Shown piece by piece: positions 39,329-49,547 of a stretch of 64,000 nucleotides of DNA (the stretch's first letter is position 1; every line of letters begins with the position of its first letter). The stretch is from Loxodes magnus. Lineage: Eukaryota; Ciliophora; Karyorelictea; Loxodida; Loxodidae. The DNA lies in NCBI GenBank assembly GCA_946699065.1, contig CAMPDV010000044.1, positions 620,001-684,000 on the forward strand. The letters run 5' to 3'. The notes beneath the pieces are model-generated. The model saw nothing but the letters and a program-made list of their open reading frames with translations. It made no database searches and was not told the DNA's origin. Both the position numbers and the translations under genes were made by a program.

Positions 39329-41953
39329 ATGAATAAATATATGAAGCAGTTAAACTATGAAAGTATTGAAAAGTTAGATACTTAAGGAACTGAAACTTAA
39401 AGGTTCACCAAATTCTTTTTGAAATCGAATTCACAAAATTAATAGACTCAATAACTATTGGAAGAAACTCAAGTAATCTATTTATTTTTAGGTGAAAAAA
39501 TAGAAAACAAGGGATGATCCTGAATACAAAAAAAAATGTGTTATATTTTTTGATGATCCCTTTTATATTTTTTGAGATAAACTAATGAAAGCGTAATATT
39601 TCTTATTATAGATTACTACTCTATACAGCATATATAACTCCATACAGAGTTTCTTTTGTTAATCATGATAATTAATCTTGATTTTGGTTAGATGTAACAA
39701 TAGACTTTTTATTTTTTTGGGATGTGATTATAAATTGCTTTTTATCTTATATTGACAGTGAGGATAACATAATAACGAATAATAAGAAGATTGTGCTAAA
39801 CTATATGACTGGTTGGATGGTCATTGATTTTTTTTCCTCAATTCCATTTGAACTAATTATGCAGGGTTAAGTTTAGTGGAATTTTTTAGCTAGATTCACT
39901 AAAATTCCTCGACTTTATAGACTCTTGAAAATAGCAAAGCTAATGAGAATGTTGAAGGCTATGAAAAAAGGCTAAGGCTAGTCAATAAGCAAATATTGCA
40001 ACCTTTCTGACCAAAGTTAAAAGTTTCTGTACTTTTTTGTTTTATTCTTAACAGTTTGTCATCTTTTTGCCTGCTTATGACATTTCATTGCAAACTTTTA
40101 TAACTACAGTGCTGATACCTGAGTTTTTGTTTATAAGTTCTAAGATAAACCAAACTTTGATTTATATATCATTAGTTTCTACTTCACAATGACTACTCTT
40201 GTTACAGTAGGCTATGGAGATATAACCCCAATCAGCACAGTAGAGAAGTTTATTGCCTCGCTAATAATGCTACTCGGAATTTTATTTTACTCATATACAA
40301 TTGGAATGCTAACATCCTTAATAACCGAAAACTCCAGAAATAGTTAGCTATTCCAGCAGAAAATGGGTCTTCTTAATTAGCTATCTAAGGAATATAAATT
40401 AAGTTCATAACTAAGGTGAAAAATATTGAAATGCTTGAAGTACGAAGAAAGAGCCAATAAATAAAATAGACTTGACTTGCTAAATGCTCTTCCTTAAAAC
40501 TTAAAAACTGCCTTGGCTATAAAAATGAATTAATGTCTTATACAAAAATCAGATTTCTTCTAATAAAGACCTTATTTAGTAGCATAACTTGCTCCTTATC
40601 TGAAGTAGTTTAATCTAAATAAAAATGAATACTTGTATAAAAAAGGAGACTATGCTAATGAAATGTACATCCTTATTTAAGGAGAACTTGGCTGTGTCAT
40701 TAAGATTTAAAAAGAAGAAATAATATATGCTAATATACCTGAAGGATGGCACTTTGGAGATTTGGAGCTTTATAACCAAGATATTATGGAGAATGAAGAT
40801 GAAGATGAAAATGAATGTGAAGGTGAAGGCGAAGGGGAAAAGTTAAAAAAATAAGATAAAATAGCTTATAATGTAAGAAGAATAACTATCAAAGCCATTA
40901 AAAAATGCAATCTACTTTTTATTAATAAATCAGAATTCATTTAGTTCTTTAAGCATCATTCAGATCATTTGTATTCATTATGAAAAATGTCATTAATTAA
41001 TTAGGAAACACTTGAAAAATAAAGATTTCAAAAAGTGGCAGAAATTTAAAGTAGAAGAAGATAAGCAAAATTAAAATAAATGTTTAATCTAAAGAAAGGC
41101 TTTGCAAACGGTTTTTTCGCGAAAAAAAATTACAGTAGTTCAATTTTTACATCATTCAGATAAACTACTTAAAACTTTCAATAAAAGAATCAATAGCCTG
41201 ACCAACAAAAATAAGAAGTTGAAACATAACAAACTCCATTTAAGAGAAGATAAAATAGGTTAAGCTCAAGACATTTTTTGATTTCTGATTAATTTAGTAA
41301 TTTTTTATTATAGTGTAGGGTCAAATACCCAATTCAAATGCAGGATCTTTCAGTAAGTTATTACTTTAGTTGAATCAAGAAATTAATCTAGAAACCAAAC
41401 TATATTTATAGACAAAATAATGTGTGAGAGACTTAATGCTTTGGAGGAAGAGTTATAACAAGTAAAGAAAACTCTATAGGATATGGCTTAAATTTCTTCC
41501 AGCAATTAAACTAAATATTAAAGCAATAATAAATTGGAGCCAATCTTCAGAAAATCTATTATAAACAGTAAAAGTTGAAAAGAAATAGGAATAAACTCTC
41601 CATTGAAATAAATTTAACTTGATATTTACAGTTATAAAGGCACTTCAGAAAACCAATCTGAAAATATTATTTAAAACTTAAGTTCTGGCATAGAGATTAA
41701 TGATTAGCAATGTTCTTCATCTTTGATAAGCTAATAACCCGAAAAAAAAGAGGAAAATGAGGAATAGTCTTTAAACGAACCTTTTGGCTAATTAGAAAAT
41801 CATTGTGCTTAATAAACTTAAGAAGACAGCTTGCCAGAAATGACGAAACGAAATAGTGATTAACTTCAAAATGAAATAATAAGAAAATTAAAAACAATAG
41901 TATCTTTAGGTTCATAAACAGATAGTGACAGAAGTCAAATTTCAGAAGATTGA
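39329..41953 (+). CDS. Cyclic-nucleotide-binding, voltage-gated K+ channel (HCN/EAG/CNG superfamily), five exons
   Basis: Plasma or ciliary membrane K+ channel subunit, 850 residues after splicing. Introns at 39473-39491, 39593-39611, 41297-41313 and 41353-41369 (19, 19, 17, 17 nt) are all needed. The exon lengths 144, 101, 1685, 39 and 584 add to exactly 851 codons. S1 begins ALLLYTAYITPYR; S2-S3 carry FLFFWDVIINCF and YMTGWMVIDFFSSIPFE; S4 has regularly spaced basic residues (RLYRLLKIAKLMRMLK). The pore has TTLVTVGYGDITP (about residue 275-288), a K+-selective filter. A C-linker and cyclic-nucleotide fold (about 410-530) follow, interrupted by an acidic insert (about 473-498). The C-terminal tail of about 250 residues is Gln/Ser/Glu-rich. 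The stop is TGA 41951. The family call is firm; ligand responsiveness is uncertain because of the insert. Confidence 0.93.
39473..39491 (+). other. 19-nt mini-intron 1 of the K+ channel
   Basis: GTAATCTATTTATTTTTAG at a codon boundary (after codon 48). Without removal the frame does not lead into S1. Confidence 0.85.
39593..39611 (+). other. 19-nt mini-intron 2 of the K+ channel
   Basis: GTAATATTTCTTATTATAG. Its removal joins the frame to the conserved S1 motif YITPYR. Confidence 0.88.
41297..41313 (+). other. 17-nt mini-intron 3 of the K+ channel
   Basis: GTAATTTTTTATTATAG in the part encoding the cytosolic tail. With intron 4 it restores the only frame with coding-like composition downstream. 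Confidence 0.7.
41353..41369 (+). other. 17-nt mini-intron 4 of the K+ channel
   Basis: GTAAGTTATTACTTTAG, 39 nt after intron 3. Both are needed to reach the final exon and its TGA. Confidence 0.7.
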
Positions 41954-42651
41954 ATATAGAAAATTTTGTTAAATTATAATTACTTATTTTATCATTCTAT
42001 TTAACTTTCATTTGGAGTATATCATACATGATTTAGACTCTTTTTATTAGTTTAATGTTGTGAAGTAAGAGATTTATTTAATTTCAAATATTAATAAATT
42101 CTATTATAAATTCGTTTTAAGAAATATTAAAAGGCACAAATTATATTTAGCCAACAAATTAATTGATATGGATAAGCCCTATACTCTTAAATTTTGACAT
42201 TCTATTAGCTAAATAAGTAAGTTTTTTGATAAGCTTATTATAAAGCTTTAAAATATTAAAAATACCTATATTTGCAATTTAATAATAGGTATTCTATTTT
42301 TTTATTTAATTGATAATTTCCTAATAGCTTAATTTATAATATACACATTTTAAAATACTGCTTAAAATTTCAATATCTACTTTCATTTTAAGATGAATAT
42401 GAATATTAAATTTGCATTAGAAAAGTTTAATATGAACTTAATATTTTAAAAGGGAAGCAAAAATAATCTGAAATCATGTACTTTAGATAATATTTTGATA
42501 GTATAGCAAACAACAAAGATAATAACTTCAAATATAGATTATCTTTGAATTAATTGATATTGCATAAGCAAAATATAAGAGATAATAATAATTAAGCATT
42601 AAAGTATTTATTTACATACGTAATTTTAGTTAAAAGTTTACTGTTCTTCGA
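41954..42651. other. AT-rich spacer between convergent genes
   Basis: About 0.7 kb. Nothing recognised. Confidence 0.5.
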
Positions 42652-43946
42652 TCAAGCTACTTTACGCTTAGGTGAAAAAGTATCATGAGTATAAGCATTA
42701 GAGTTTTCACCAACTTTTAGCAACCACCTTAGACTCCAAGTTAAAGCTACGTTTATAGCCACTACTTTTAAAATGTCATTATGGAAAATATTTTATATCT
42801 AAGTCAAGATAAAAATAGTTATGGCTACGTAGATAGGAACACTAAATTTTCTAAATCTGAAATAATGCATGAAGCTTCTAAAAATCAATTGAACAAAAGC
42901 ATTTACATTCCCTAAAAGATATAACCCACAAGTAAATACGTGTGCTTGCTCAAACATTGTAACAAAAAAGATAGTGAACATCAATAAAGCTTCTAATTCG
43001 TTTCTTTTCATAGATCAATACAAAAGCTAGATGCTAAGCGAAATAATTAAAGTGAGAAGTAATCTTGTCTACTAGTTTTTCCTGTAAAATATCATAAAAA
43101 CTAGGGCAGCATTAATAATGATCGTGATAGAAATGAATAGAACTTCTAATTCAGGGAATTTAAGAATGTCTAGGATTAGACTTTTATTCTGTACATAATA
43201 TATTTTTTGAAGGATCTAAAATGTTTAGTATAGGTCACTTTAAGCAAAGGGTGCCCATATAACGAATAATAGGAAAAAGGAAACTATAAATCCTCCTAAA
43301 GGTTCCAATAGAACAAAGATATTAAGTATTAGAAATTGCTAATAGTTATGGTTCTGCTAATAAACTCGAAGGATGTTATTTTGTTCTCTTTTTATAAAAT
43401 CGCAATATCTTGAAATCATGTATGGAATTAAAATAACTGAGCTGTGTAAAAATACTTGACTATAGCTTAGTGAAAGTACCAAAGCCATAGATGTGAAAAT
43501 GAATTTATCCTGACTTAAACTAAATAAAATAATAGAGTAAAAGGCTAACACTAGGTCCAAATGGCAAATATTACACAGTAAAGTAATAGCTAAAAGATTT
43601 CACGTTAAAGAAACATGCTTGTAATATCCTTGATATACTAGGTTATAAATAGAATATAAAAGCAGTAGAAATTCTAGAGTCATTTACACTGTTTCAAAGG
43701 AATATTAGTTGATTTCTTGCTACTTTACTCAATTCAAAATATAAAAAAGAGGAGGTTCAGGGTTTTATTCATTTTGATATATCTCTGATCAATCGGAATA
43801 GCTTTTGCTTTGCTCTTGATTTGTGGGAACTAGCTAATTATTTTAATTTTTATCTTTCTCAACTAAAAACCTAAAAGTTAGAGAAAAAAGCGCAATAAAA
43901 AAAACAATAGACTTTTACAGTTTGTTAGTGATACGAGCAAAGACAT
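42652..43946 (-). CDS. GT-C-fold membrane protein resembling ALG6/ALG8 glucosyltransferases (or PIG-U)
   Basis: Predicted ER multi-pass protein of 423 residues. Exon 1 encodes only MSLL (43946-43935). A 23-nt intron (43934-43912) follows, then exon 2 to TGA 42652. The first membrane helix starts at once (SIVFFIALFSLTFRFLV). A short luminal loop ends in EPPLFYILNWV, similar to the YPPLxAY motif of ALG6/ALG8. CHLDLVLAFYSIILF resembles the HFQYN helix, and TMFEQAHVFTCGLYLL sits where the family has HEKxIL. About eight to ten hydrophobic segments in all. The key acidic residue of the first loop is not obvious, so it may be a divergent or non-catalytic member; PIG-U of the GPI transamidase has a similar layout and cannot be excluded. 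The family assignment rests on pattern, not strong identity. Confidence 0.5.
43912..43934 (-). other. 23-nt intron after codon 4 of the GT-C-like gene
   Basis: GTATCA...AAAAG on the gene strand. Its removal joins ATG 43946 to the long downstream frame. Confidence 0.6.
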
Positions 43947-44321
43947 CACTAGTTTGCTGCTTGTAAGTAAAAGTTATTAATCTATATAGAAGTTTACCTG
44001 TCTATCAATTAATTCAAATCAATGGCAGGAATTCATTCTTCTTGTAATATGAGCTACAAGGTCTGTTCTGGGTTATCTAAATTTCAAAAATAAATGTTTT
44101 TTTATTTTAAAACGATTTATGGAGGATAGAATGGATATTAAGCTGGAAGAATTATTTCGTATCAAATACGTCTTTAATCAAAATCAATTTGAACCTAAAT
44201 GATTTCTTACCTGAATATTATTATTCTCAAATTGGATTTTGCAATTAGGTTTATTATAATCCAGTTTTTACTTTTCTTTCTCTAGTCTTTTGTTTACTAC
44301 ACTCTATTTTTCTTCTTCCAT
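43946..44321 (-). CDS. UBC-fold protein without catalytic cysteine (UEV-like), two exons
   Basis: Predicted E2-variant or RWD-type protein of 119 residues. ATG is at 44321; exon 1 is 111 nt, then a 16-nt intron (44210-44195), and exon 2 runs to TGA 43946. The E2 plan is visible: an N-terminal helix (VNKRLEKEKQKL), beta strands, then RRIWYEIILPAQYPFYPPQIVL, which is the F-x-I-x-x-P-x-x-YPF-x-PP core of ubiquitin-conjugating enzymes. QLILQEEWIPAIDLNQLI corresponds to the W-x-PA-x-x-x-x-x-x-L segment after the active site. The HPN motif and active-site Cys are absent and the sheet is shortened, so no thioester chemistry is expected. The stop TGA overlaps the next gene's ATG as TGATG. Confidence 0.55.
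44195..44210 (-). other. 16-nt mini-intron in the UBC-like gene
   Basis: GTAAGAAATCATTTAG, phase 0. Removal connects the N-terminal helix to the YPFYPP core in frame. Confidence 0.6.
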
Positions 44322-45564
44322 TTATAAATTTAGATTTAAGAGATTTAAATAGATCTAAAATCTAATAAACTTTTAAATAATATCCTCAACATTTCTGCTT
44401 TCATTTAAACTTCAGAGTTATTCCTCTAATCTAAATCAGTAGATAAATTGATTAAATGACAACTTACTAAGAAAATTCTTTAGTAACTTCTTATATAATT
44501 GCAGAGATAGTTACTATGAGTAAGGATATAAGGAAATATAGCTAATGCTTTAAAAAATATACAACTTATTATAACTAATTCTAGAAAAATAATCTCTATC
44601 TAATACTTTGAATACTCTAAAAAAGTCTAAGAAGCTGCTATTTGGATTGTAAATCAAAACATATATGAATATTTAAGTTTATTTCCTAAATCTATACATA
44701 CTTAGAATGCTTTATAGTATAAAGGAAACTCTATTTTTCCACTTAATTAAATATTAAATAATAACATGAAATTTTAGGGACATAAATAGGTTGAAGCTAT
44801 TTAGCAGAGGAATTATAAGAAGATAAACTAAGCGAGTTTTGAATTACACATTCTGAATATATTCTTAAAATTAATAAATTAATAAAATAAATAAGTAAAA
44901 CATATATAGATATAAACTAGTACATAATCATTATGCTTATATTCATCAATAAAACAGATATATTTTTAAAAAGATATTTTAATTTAAATTTATTATGCTT
45001 AATCATCCACTCCGCTTTTTAAAATTATCACCTTTCTATAGCATCTTAAATCAAAGTAAATATCTCAATTTACTATAAAATTTAAGCATTTCTTGAAATA
45101 AATAATTAATAAGATATAAAGTTCTAATTACTAAGCTTTCTTTAAATATTTATTTAGATTCTAGATACTTAAATTTTCCTCAACATGTAATTATTCAAAA
45201 TAAATAACTATAAAATTATTTGCTTTTCGTAATTTTAATAGAACCTTAAAACAATCATATTAATTTTCTAAATAAATTGTTATATTATGATCTATAGTAA
45301 TTATCTTCAACCATGAAAATAAACTAAACTAGTTAAGTAAATAATTATTATTAATTATTATTTAAATCTAAGAACATCACTATAATTTGTCTTTTTCTGA
45401 CCTAATAAGAGCAATGTGTTGTAAAATGTAATAATAAATAAAGACTTGCTAGATATAAGTTGAGTAATAAATAAATGTACATTTTAACTCTTTTATGCAT
45501 TAAGAAATAGTTGTATACTCTTCTTCTTTAATTATATATTTAATATTTCAAAGATTTCTATAAT
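44322..45564. other. Intergenic region; right half duplicated upstream of the second GST copy
   Basis: About 1.2 kb of AT-rich DNA. From about 45,190 to the GST start, the sequence reappears in pieces at 61,050-61,137, 62,093-62,201 and 63,353-63,553, so this part belongs to the duplicated GST locus and should include its promoter. Confidence 0.6.
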
Positions 45565-46100
45565 ATGGTAGAACCAACCATAGTACTAGGATATTGGAAA
45601 ATTAGAGGTTTAGTAGAAGTAGAAAAATGTTTATTGGAATTATTAGGATTGAAATATACAATAGAGTATTATGAAGTAGGCGAAGCACCAGACTTTTCTC
45701 GAGAAAGTTGGATGAGTGTTAAGGAATCGAAACCATTGGCTTTTCCTAACCTACCATATATGTATGATGGTGATGTTAAAATAAGTCAAAGCACAGCAAT
45801 CGTAAGATATATAGCTAATAAATATGGACCTCATTTACTTGGTGAAACTCCAGAAGAAAAAGCCTAAGTTGATATGTGCTGATATGAAATCTTTGATATT
45901 AAAATGCCATTAACTATGACTTGCTATGGTTAAGATTTTGAAGCAAAAAAATAGAGCGCAATTGCATAAGCTTAATGCTAACTTGAAAGAGTTATAAAAT
46001 ATCTTGGATAAAAAGAATATCTTTGTGGTAAATTATCGATTGTTGACTTAGCTCTAGTAGAACTAAGTGATTACTTTGAAGCTCTAACTGGAAGTTTACC
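45190..46100 (+). repeat. Duplicated GST locus, copy A (uninterrupted)
   Basis: The upstream region and gene match the sequence at 61,050-64,000 in direct orientation. Copy A lacks the two insertions found in copy B and so represents the empty sites. Confidence 0.85.
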
Positions 46101-46218
46101 AGAATAGTTGACAGCTCATAGAGAAAGAGTATTAAAAATAGAAAATCTTGCTAATTATAGAAAATCAGACAGATTCTTTTCCCGTCCATTCAATAACAAA
46201 AGAGCTCAATGGAAATGA
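45565..46218 (+). CDS. GST: Mu-class-like glutathione S-transferase, copy A
   Basis: Cytosolic enzyme conjugating glutathione to electrophiles. 217 residues, the usual mu-class length, ATG 45565 to TGA 46216. The thioredoxin-like domain starts VLGYWKIRGL with the catalytic Tyr, then FPNLPYMYDG, and the glutathione-binding QSTAIVRYIANKYG. The helical domain has GETPEEKAQVDM, DFEAKKQSAIA, the VDLALVELSDYFE capping-box region and the C-terminal RFFSRPFNNKRAQWK, all as in mu-class enzymes. Codon 106 is TGA (Trp) and the TGA after the final Lys is the stop, so both uses occur in one gene. A second copy lies 18 kb downstream. Confidence 0.95.
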
Positions 46219-46637
46219 TAAAAATATTCTAATTTTAAAGATAAACTCTTTATAATTTCTTCATTATTTGCTAAAATAGCCTTCTATACTTATATTAAAA
46301 GAAAAGGCATTAATTTGCTAAATTTTAATAATCTTATATTTTTATTTTAATTACTCTTTTATATGCAGACTAAATAAAAACAACTAATGTAAATCTTTTA
46401 CTCTATCATTTATATAATAAGATGTAAGAGAAAGGTTAAAAGAATAAGTTCTTAAACTGCTAAAGTAAATAGGAGAGTTATATACAAATAGAAATAAAAC
46501 TAAAAGTATTATTTAGTTAGTTAATACTAATAAGTACTTTATATCTATATTTTATTTCTGCTTATAGTTAGCTAATTTATTAAAAGCTACTATATTGCTT
46601 TTTAAATATATATACCTTTTATTAAATTAAATATAAA
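46219..46637. other. AT-rich spacer
   Basis: About 0.4 kb between the GST gene and the first retroelement relic. Nothing recognised. Confidence 0.5.
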
Positions 46638-47520
46638 ATGACTTCTAAGAAATAACAGAACTTTGAGCAAAACATTTAAACAGGAAAATTCTCTAAAAAT
46701 TAAAAAAGCGAAATAATTACAATGAGTGAAAGTGAGAAATATGATTGATATGACGAACATTAACCACTTGGAAATCCAGAATTAAAAAAACTTCCGACAC
46801 AAACTCAAATAGAAATATTATCTAAGTCATTAAAAGAGTTTATGTTTAAAAATAGATACCTCACTGATAAAGTAGAAAAATTAGAAAAACTAATAACGTC
46901 TTTACTTGAGAAACAATATTAATAATCATAAGGAATAGAAAACAAACTGGAACAAAAAATCTTTAAATTTAATAATAAATTCAGGTAACGCCATTTTAGT
47001 TTTAACAGAATTAATCAGATCCTATGGAAATAGAAAATGAAGCCTCAAATTAAAATAAACAGTAAACGTTTATTTAAAATAAGTAGTAAATTTAAATTAA
47101 ATAAGTGTTACACGAATAATAGGTTAAAAGAAGAATAAAATGCTACGTGTGCAATAAATAACACCAATGAAAATACTGCTACTAACTAAGCGAAATTTAA
47201 AGAAAGAATAAATAAGATATTTTTAGAAAACTATTTAGGATATATCCAACATAAAGCGGAAAAATGTATAGAAAAAAATTCTTTAATTAAAATCTTAATC
47301 CTTGGATAAATAATTAGGAACGCTAAGTGCAAGACCAAAACTATTCCGAATATTAAAGGATGGTGCACTAATGAAGTGATACACCGCCTAACTAAGCCTA
47401 GTAGGAATTCAAGACAAACTAATAGAGACAAGCTGATAGAATAGGTCAGATGGCTGACTACTAAGGCTTTAACAAAGCTTTTTAACTTTTTTAACTTTTT
47501 TAACTTTTTTAACTTTAATC
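46638..47520 (+). pseudogene. Retroelement ORF1/Gag-like relic A1 (coiled coil + CCHC)
   Basis: Starts MTSKKQQNFEQNIQ at 46638 and continues with a Leu/Lys coiled coil (EILSKSLKEF, VEKLEKLITSLLEK). The second half, in another frame, has the marker PMEIEN (47,021) and a zinc knuckle C-x2-C-x3-H-x4-C at 47,141-47,179 (CYVCNKQHQWKYC). A Gln-rich tail ends in a 9-bp repeat. The knuckle frame is +2 relative to the start, so it is either frameshifted or carries an unrecognised intron of length 3n+2. Such coiled-coil/zinc-knuckle proteins are typical nucleic-acid-binding ORF1 products of LINE-type elements. A2 (53.5 kb) and A3 (55.7 kb) share the start motif. Confidence 0.6.
47477..47516 (+). repeat. 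Short tandem repeat, 9-bp unit AACTTTTTT
   Basis: Four copies at the 3' end of relic A1. The unit is three codons long and would encode repeated Phe-Gln-Leu in the knuckle frame. Confidence 0.8.
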
Positions 47521-48550
47521 ACATACTTAAAATAATAAAAGCTAAATTAATTTTATAATAAATAAATAGATGTAGGAATGGAATTTCTAGAATTTATTCT
47601 AAGTGACTTTCCTTTAATTAAAAATAAATAGGCTGCTATTTAAAAGGATTTGCATAGACAGATATTTAACTACTTTAAAGAGAAAAGCTATATTTAATTA
47701 TAGAATGTTAAAAAATTCCGAACTTATTCAGAAATTAATAAGTTAAAATCAAATTTAAGAAAAAAAATAGATATATTTTATTATTTTAATGATTTCTTCC
47801 AATTAAAGACTTTTATATTTTATGATAATCACTTTTCTCTTTTTCTCAGCAATTTTTCAGTGTCTTCTTATTCAGTTTTTTTCAACATAAATTATTCTCG
47901 ACATCTTCAAATAAAATTTTGTAGAATAATTTTATTTAAAAAGTTTAATTTATTACTTAGAATTTAGTTAATATAAATTGGTAGTTAAGTATGAGACATC
48001 AAAAAATAAATTCCAACCTTTTACTTTAGTCATTCCCTTCTATCATATAGAAATTTCAATACAGAATATGTTAAAATTGTCAAATCCTTTGCAAATACGA
48101 AAAGGACCTCAATATGGTAATAGTAATCCTCGAAACTCTTGCTAAGATAATCAGAATATACCCTTATTTTATTTATACTAGTCATTTCTCTACTTAATTG
48201 TTTTTCAATACCGTATATGTAATATGAGGAAATTATTTAATATTTTAATTTATTGGGTATATATTTTTGTAGTAGGCATCTATATATCTCTAAGTCGTAG
48301 CTTTATAAATTTAAATTCTATTCTTTACACATCTATTAAAGAACTTAAGCTGTAGTTGTGTTCTTAACTGTCTAGTTCAATATTGTAAAACGCAGACAAT
48401 TGCTAAACATCATTAAAATATTGAAATTATTTTTAATTCATTTCTATAAAATTTCAATAATTGATTAATGACGATATTTTCTTTTCTAATTTTATATAAA
48501 AAATTTGAAAATCCTCAGTGTCCTAAATTGTTTGAAAGGCATTGAATTAA
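47521..48550. other. AT-rich DNA with a possible decayed frame
   Basis: From an ATG at about 47,578, some 70 codons look mildly coding (Lys/Phe-rich, SDFPLIKNKQ), with no recognised domain. The rest is AT-rich non-coding sequence leading to the target site of element B1. Confidence 0.3.
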
Positions 48551-48568
48551 CATTTATTATAATTAATT
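48551..48568. repeat. Target-site duplication of element B1 (left)
   Basis: CATTTATTATAATTAATT, identical to 49530-49547. Confidence 0.85.
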
Positions 48569-49529
48569 AGTTAATTTTAACTATAAGGGTTAGGGTCATC
48601 TTTAATTAGAGGAAATGTTTCATCAAATTAAAGACAATAAAAGTTTCTATATTCAATACTCATCTGTACATGTCTTCATCTGAATCAATTTCAAACTGAG
48701 ATAATTCTTATTTCTCTTCAATAAGCTCATAGAATTGTTCTTCCATCTTCTTGTAATTTTTCTCCAGCTTCTCTAAACAAATTCTAAGGTCATTGTTGTC
48801 CTTTTAAAGCTATTAATTCTGTTACTATTAAATACCAAGATCCTGTTTGATTAGTGTCACACTTGAATCATTTAGAATCAGCTTCTTTCTGTAAATACTT
48901 CCAAATTAGTTACAATATAGCCTCCTCGATGTTCCAAATTCTTTACGGTGCTGCTCAAGCACTCTTCTTCACTTCGGACATTACCTCCAAAAATTTCCAG
49001 CCTTTTGACAACAATAGCAACGTTTTATTAAAGGTTTGAATTAAAATTTTGATTCCGTTTGCATTTTTTCAATTTCTATCTTATCTACTTGAGGTTAGTT
49101 TTTTTTTGATTAGTAATCGATTTTCTTCTTTAATTTTCTATTGATTTTCTACTAGTTTTTTTTCTAATAGTTCAAATTAGGAAGTTAAGTTTTCAATTTA
49201 AAACTAAACTTTACTTATCAAATCTTGATCTTCCTTTTTTCTATCTTACAAAAGAAGCCGAAGATTCAAGTTTTCCGCCTTCAGTATCTATATTTCGGTA
49301 TTCATTTTCTCAATTAATGAATAAAGCTAAATAATGTCTTGCTCGTGGGATTTCTCAAGTTTTTTCAGTTTGCTAGGAAATTCCGTATTTCCCAATCCTT
49401 AACAGAAGTAGATTTATCTTTTTTGAATTCTTGGTTCTTGTTAGTTAACTGAGACTTAAGATAGATCTTTAAGGTTAGAATTTAAGGTTTAGATTCCCGG
49501 GCTTTTTTCCATTTTTTTTAAATTTATTC
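48569..49529 (-). mobile_element. ORF1-only retroelement, copy B1 (961 bp)
   Basis: Bounded by perfect 18-bp target-site duplications and read on the minus strand. It carries one ORF (ATG 49512 to TGA 48660): an N-terminal Gln-rich part, a long coiled coil (LYSLIEKMNTEIQILKAENL and on), an IEIE marker, a CCHC knuckle, and a Gln-rich, acidic end. Here the knuckle's His is Asn. The ORF span is 853 nt, one more than 284 codons: the extra base lies in the 9-T run at 49,099-49,107, which is 8 in copy B2. The 3' end (gene sense) is AGTTAAAATTAA-rich. No reverse transcriptase is present, so it must move in trans. Near-identical copy: 61,138-62,092. Confidence 0.85.
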
Positions 49530-49547
49530 CATTTATTATAATTAATT
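49530..49547. repeat. Target-site duplication of element B1 (right)
   Basis: CATTTATTATAATTAATT, identical to 48551-48568. Confidence 0.85.

Noticed and set aside
48854-49039. Open frame MSHLNHLES... present in both B1 and B2
   Set aside because: Conserved only because the elements are copies; it is antisense to the CCHC ORF, and the zinc-knuckle strand explains the sequence better.
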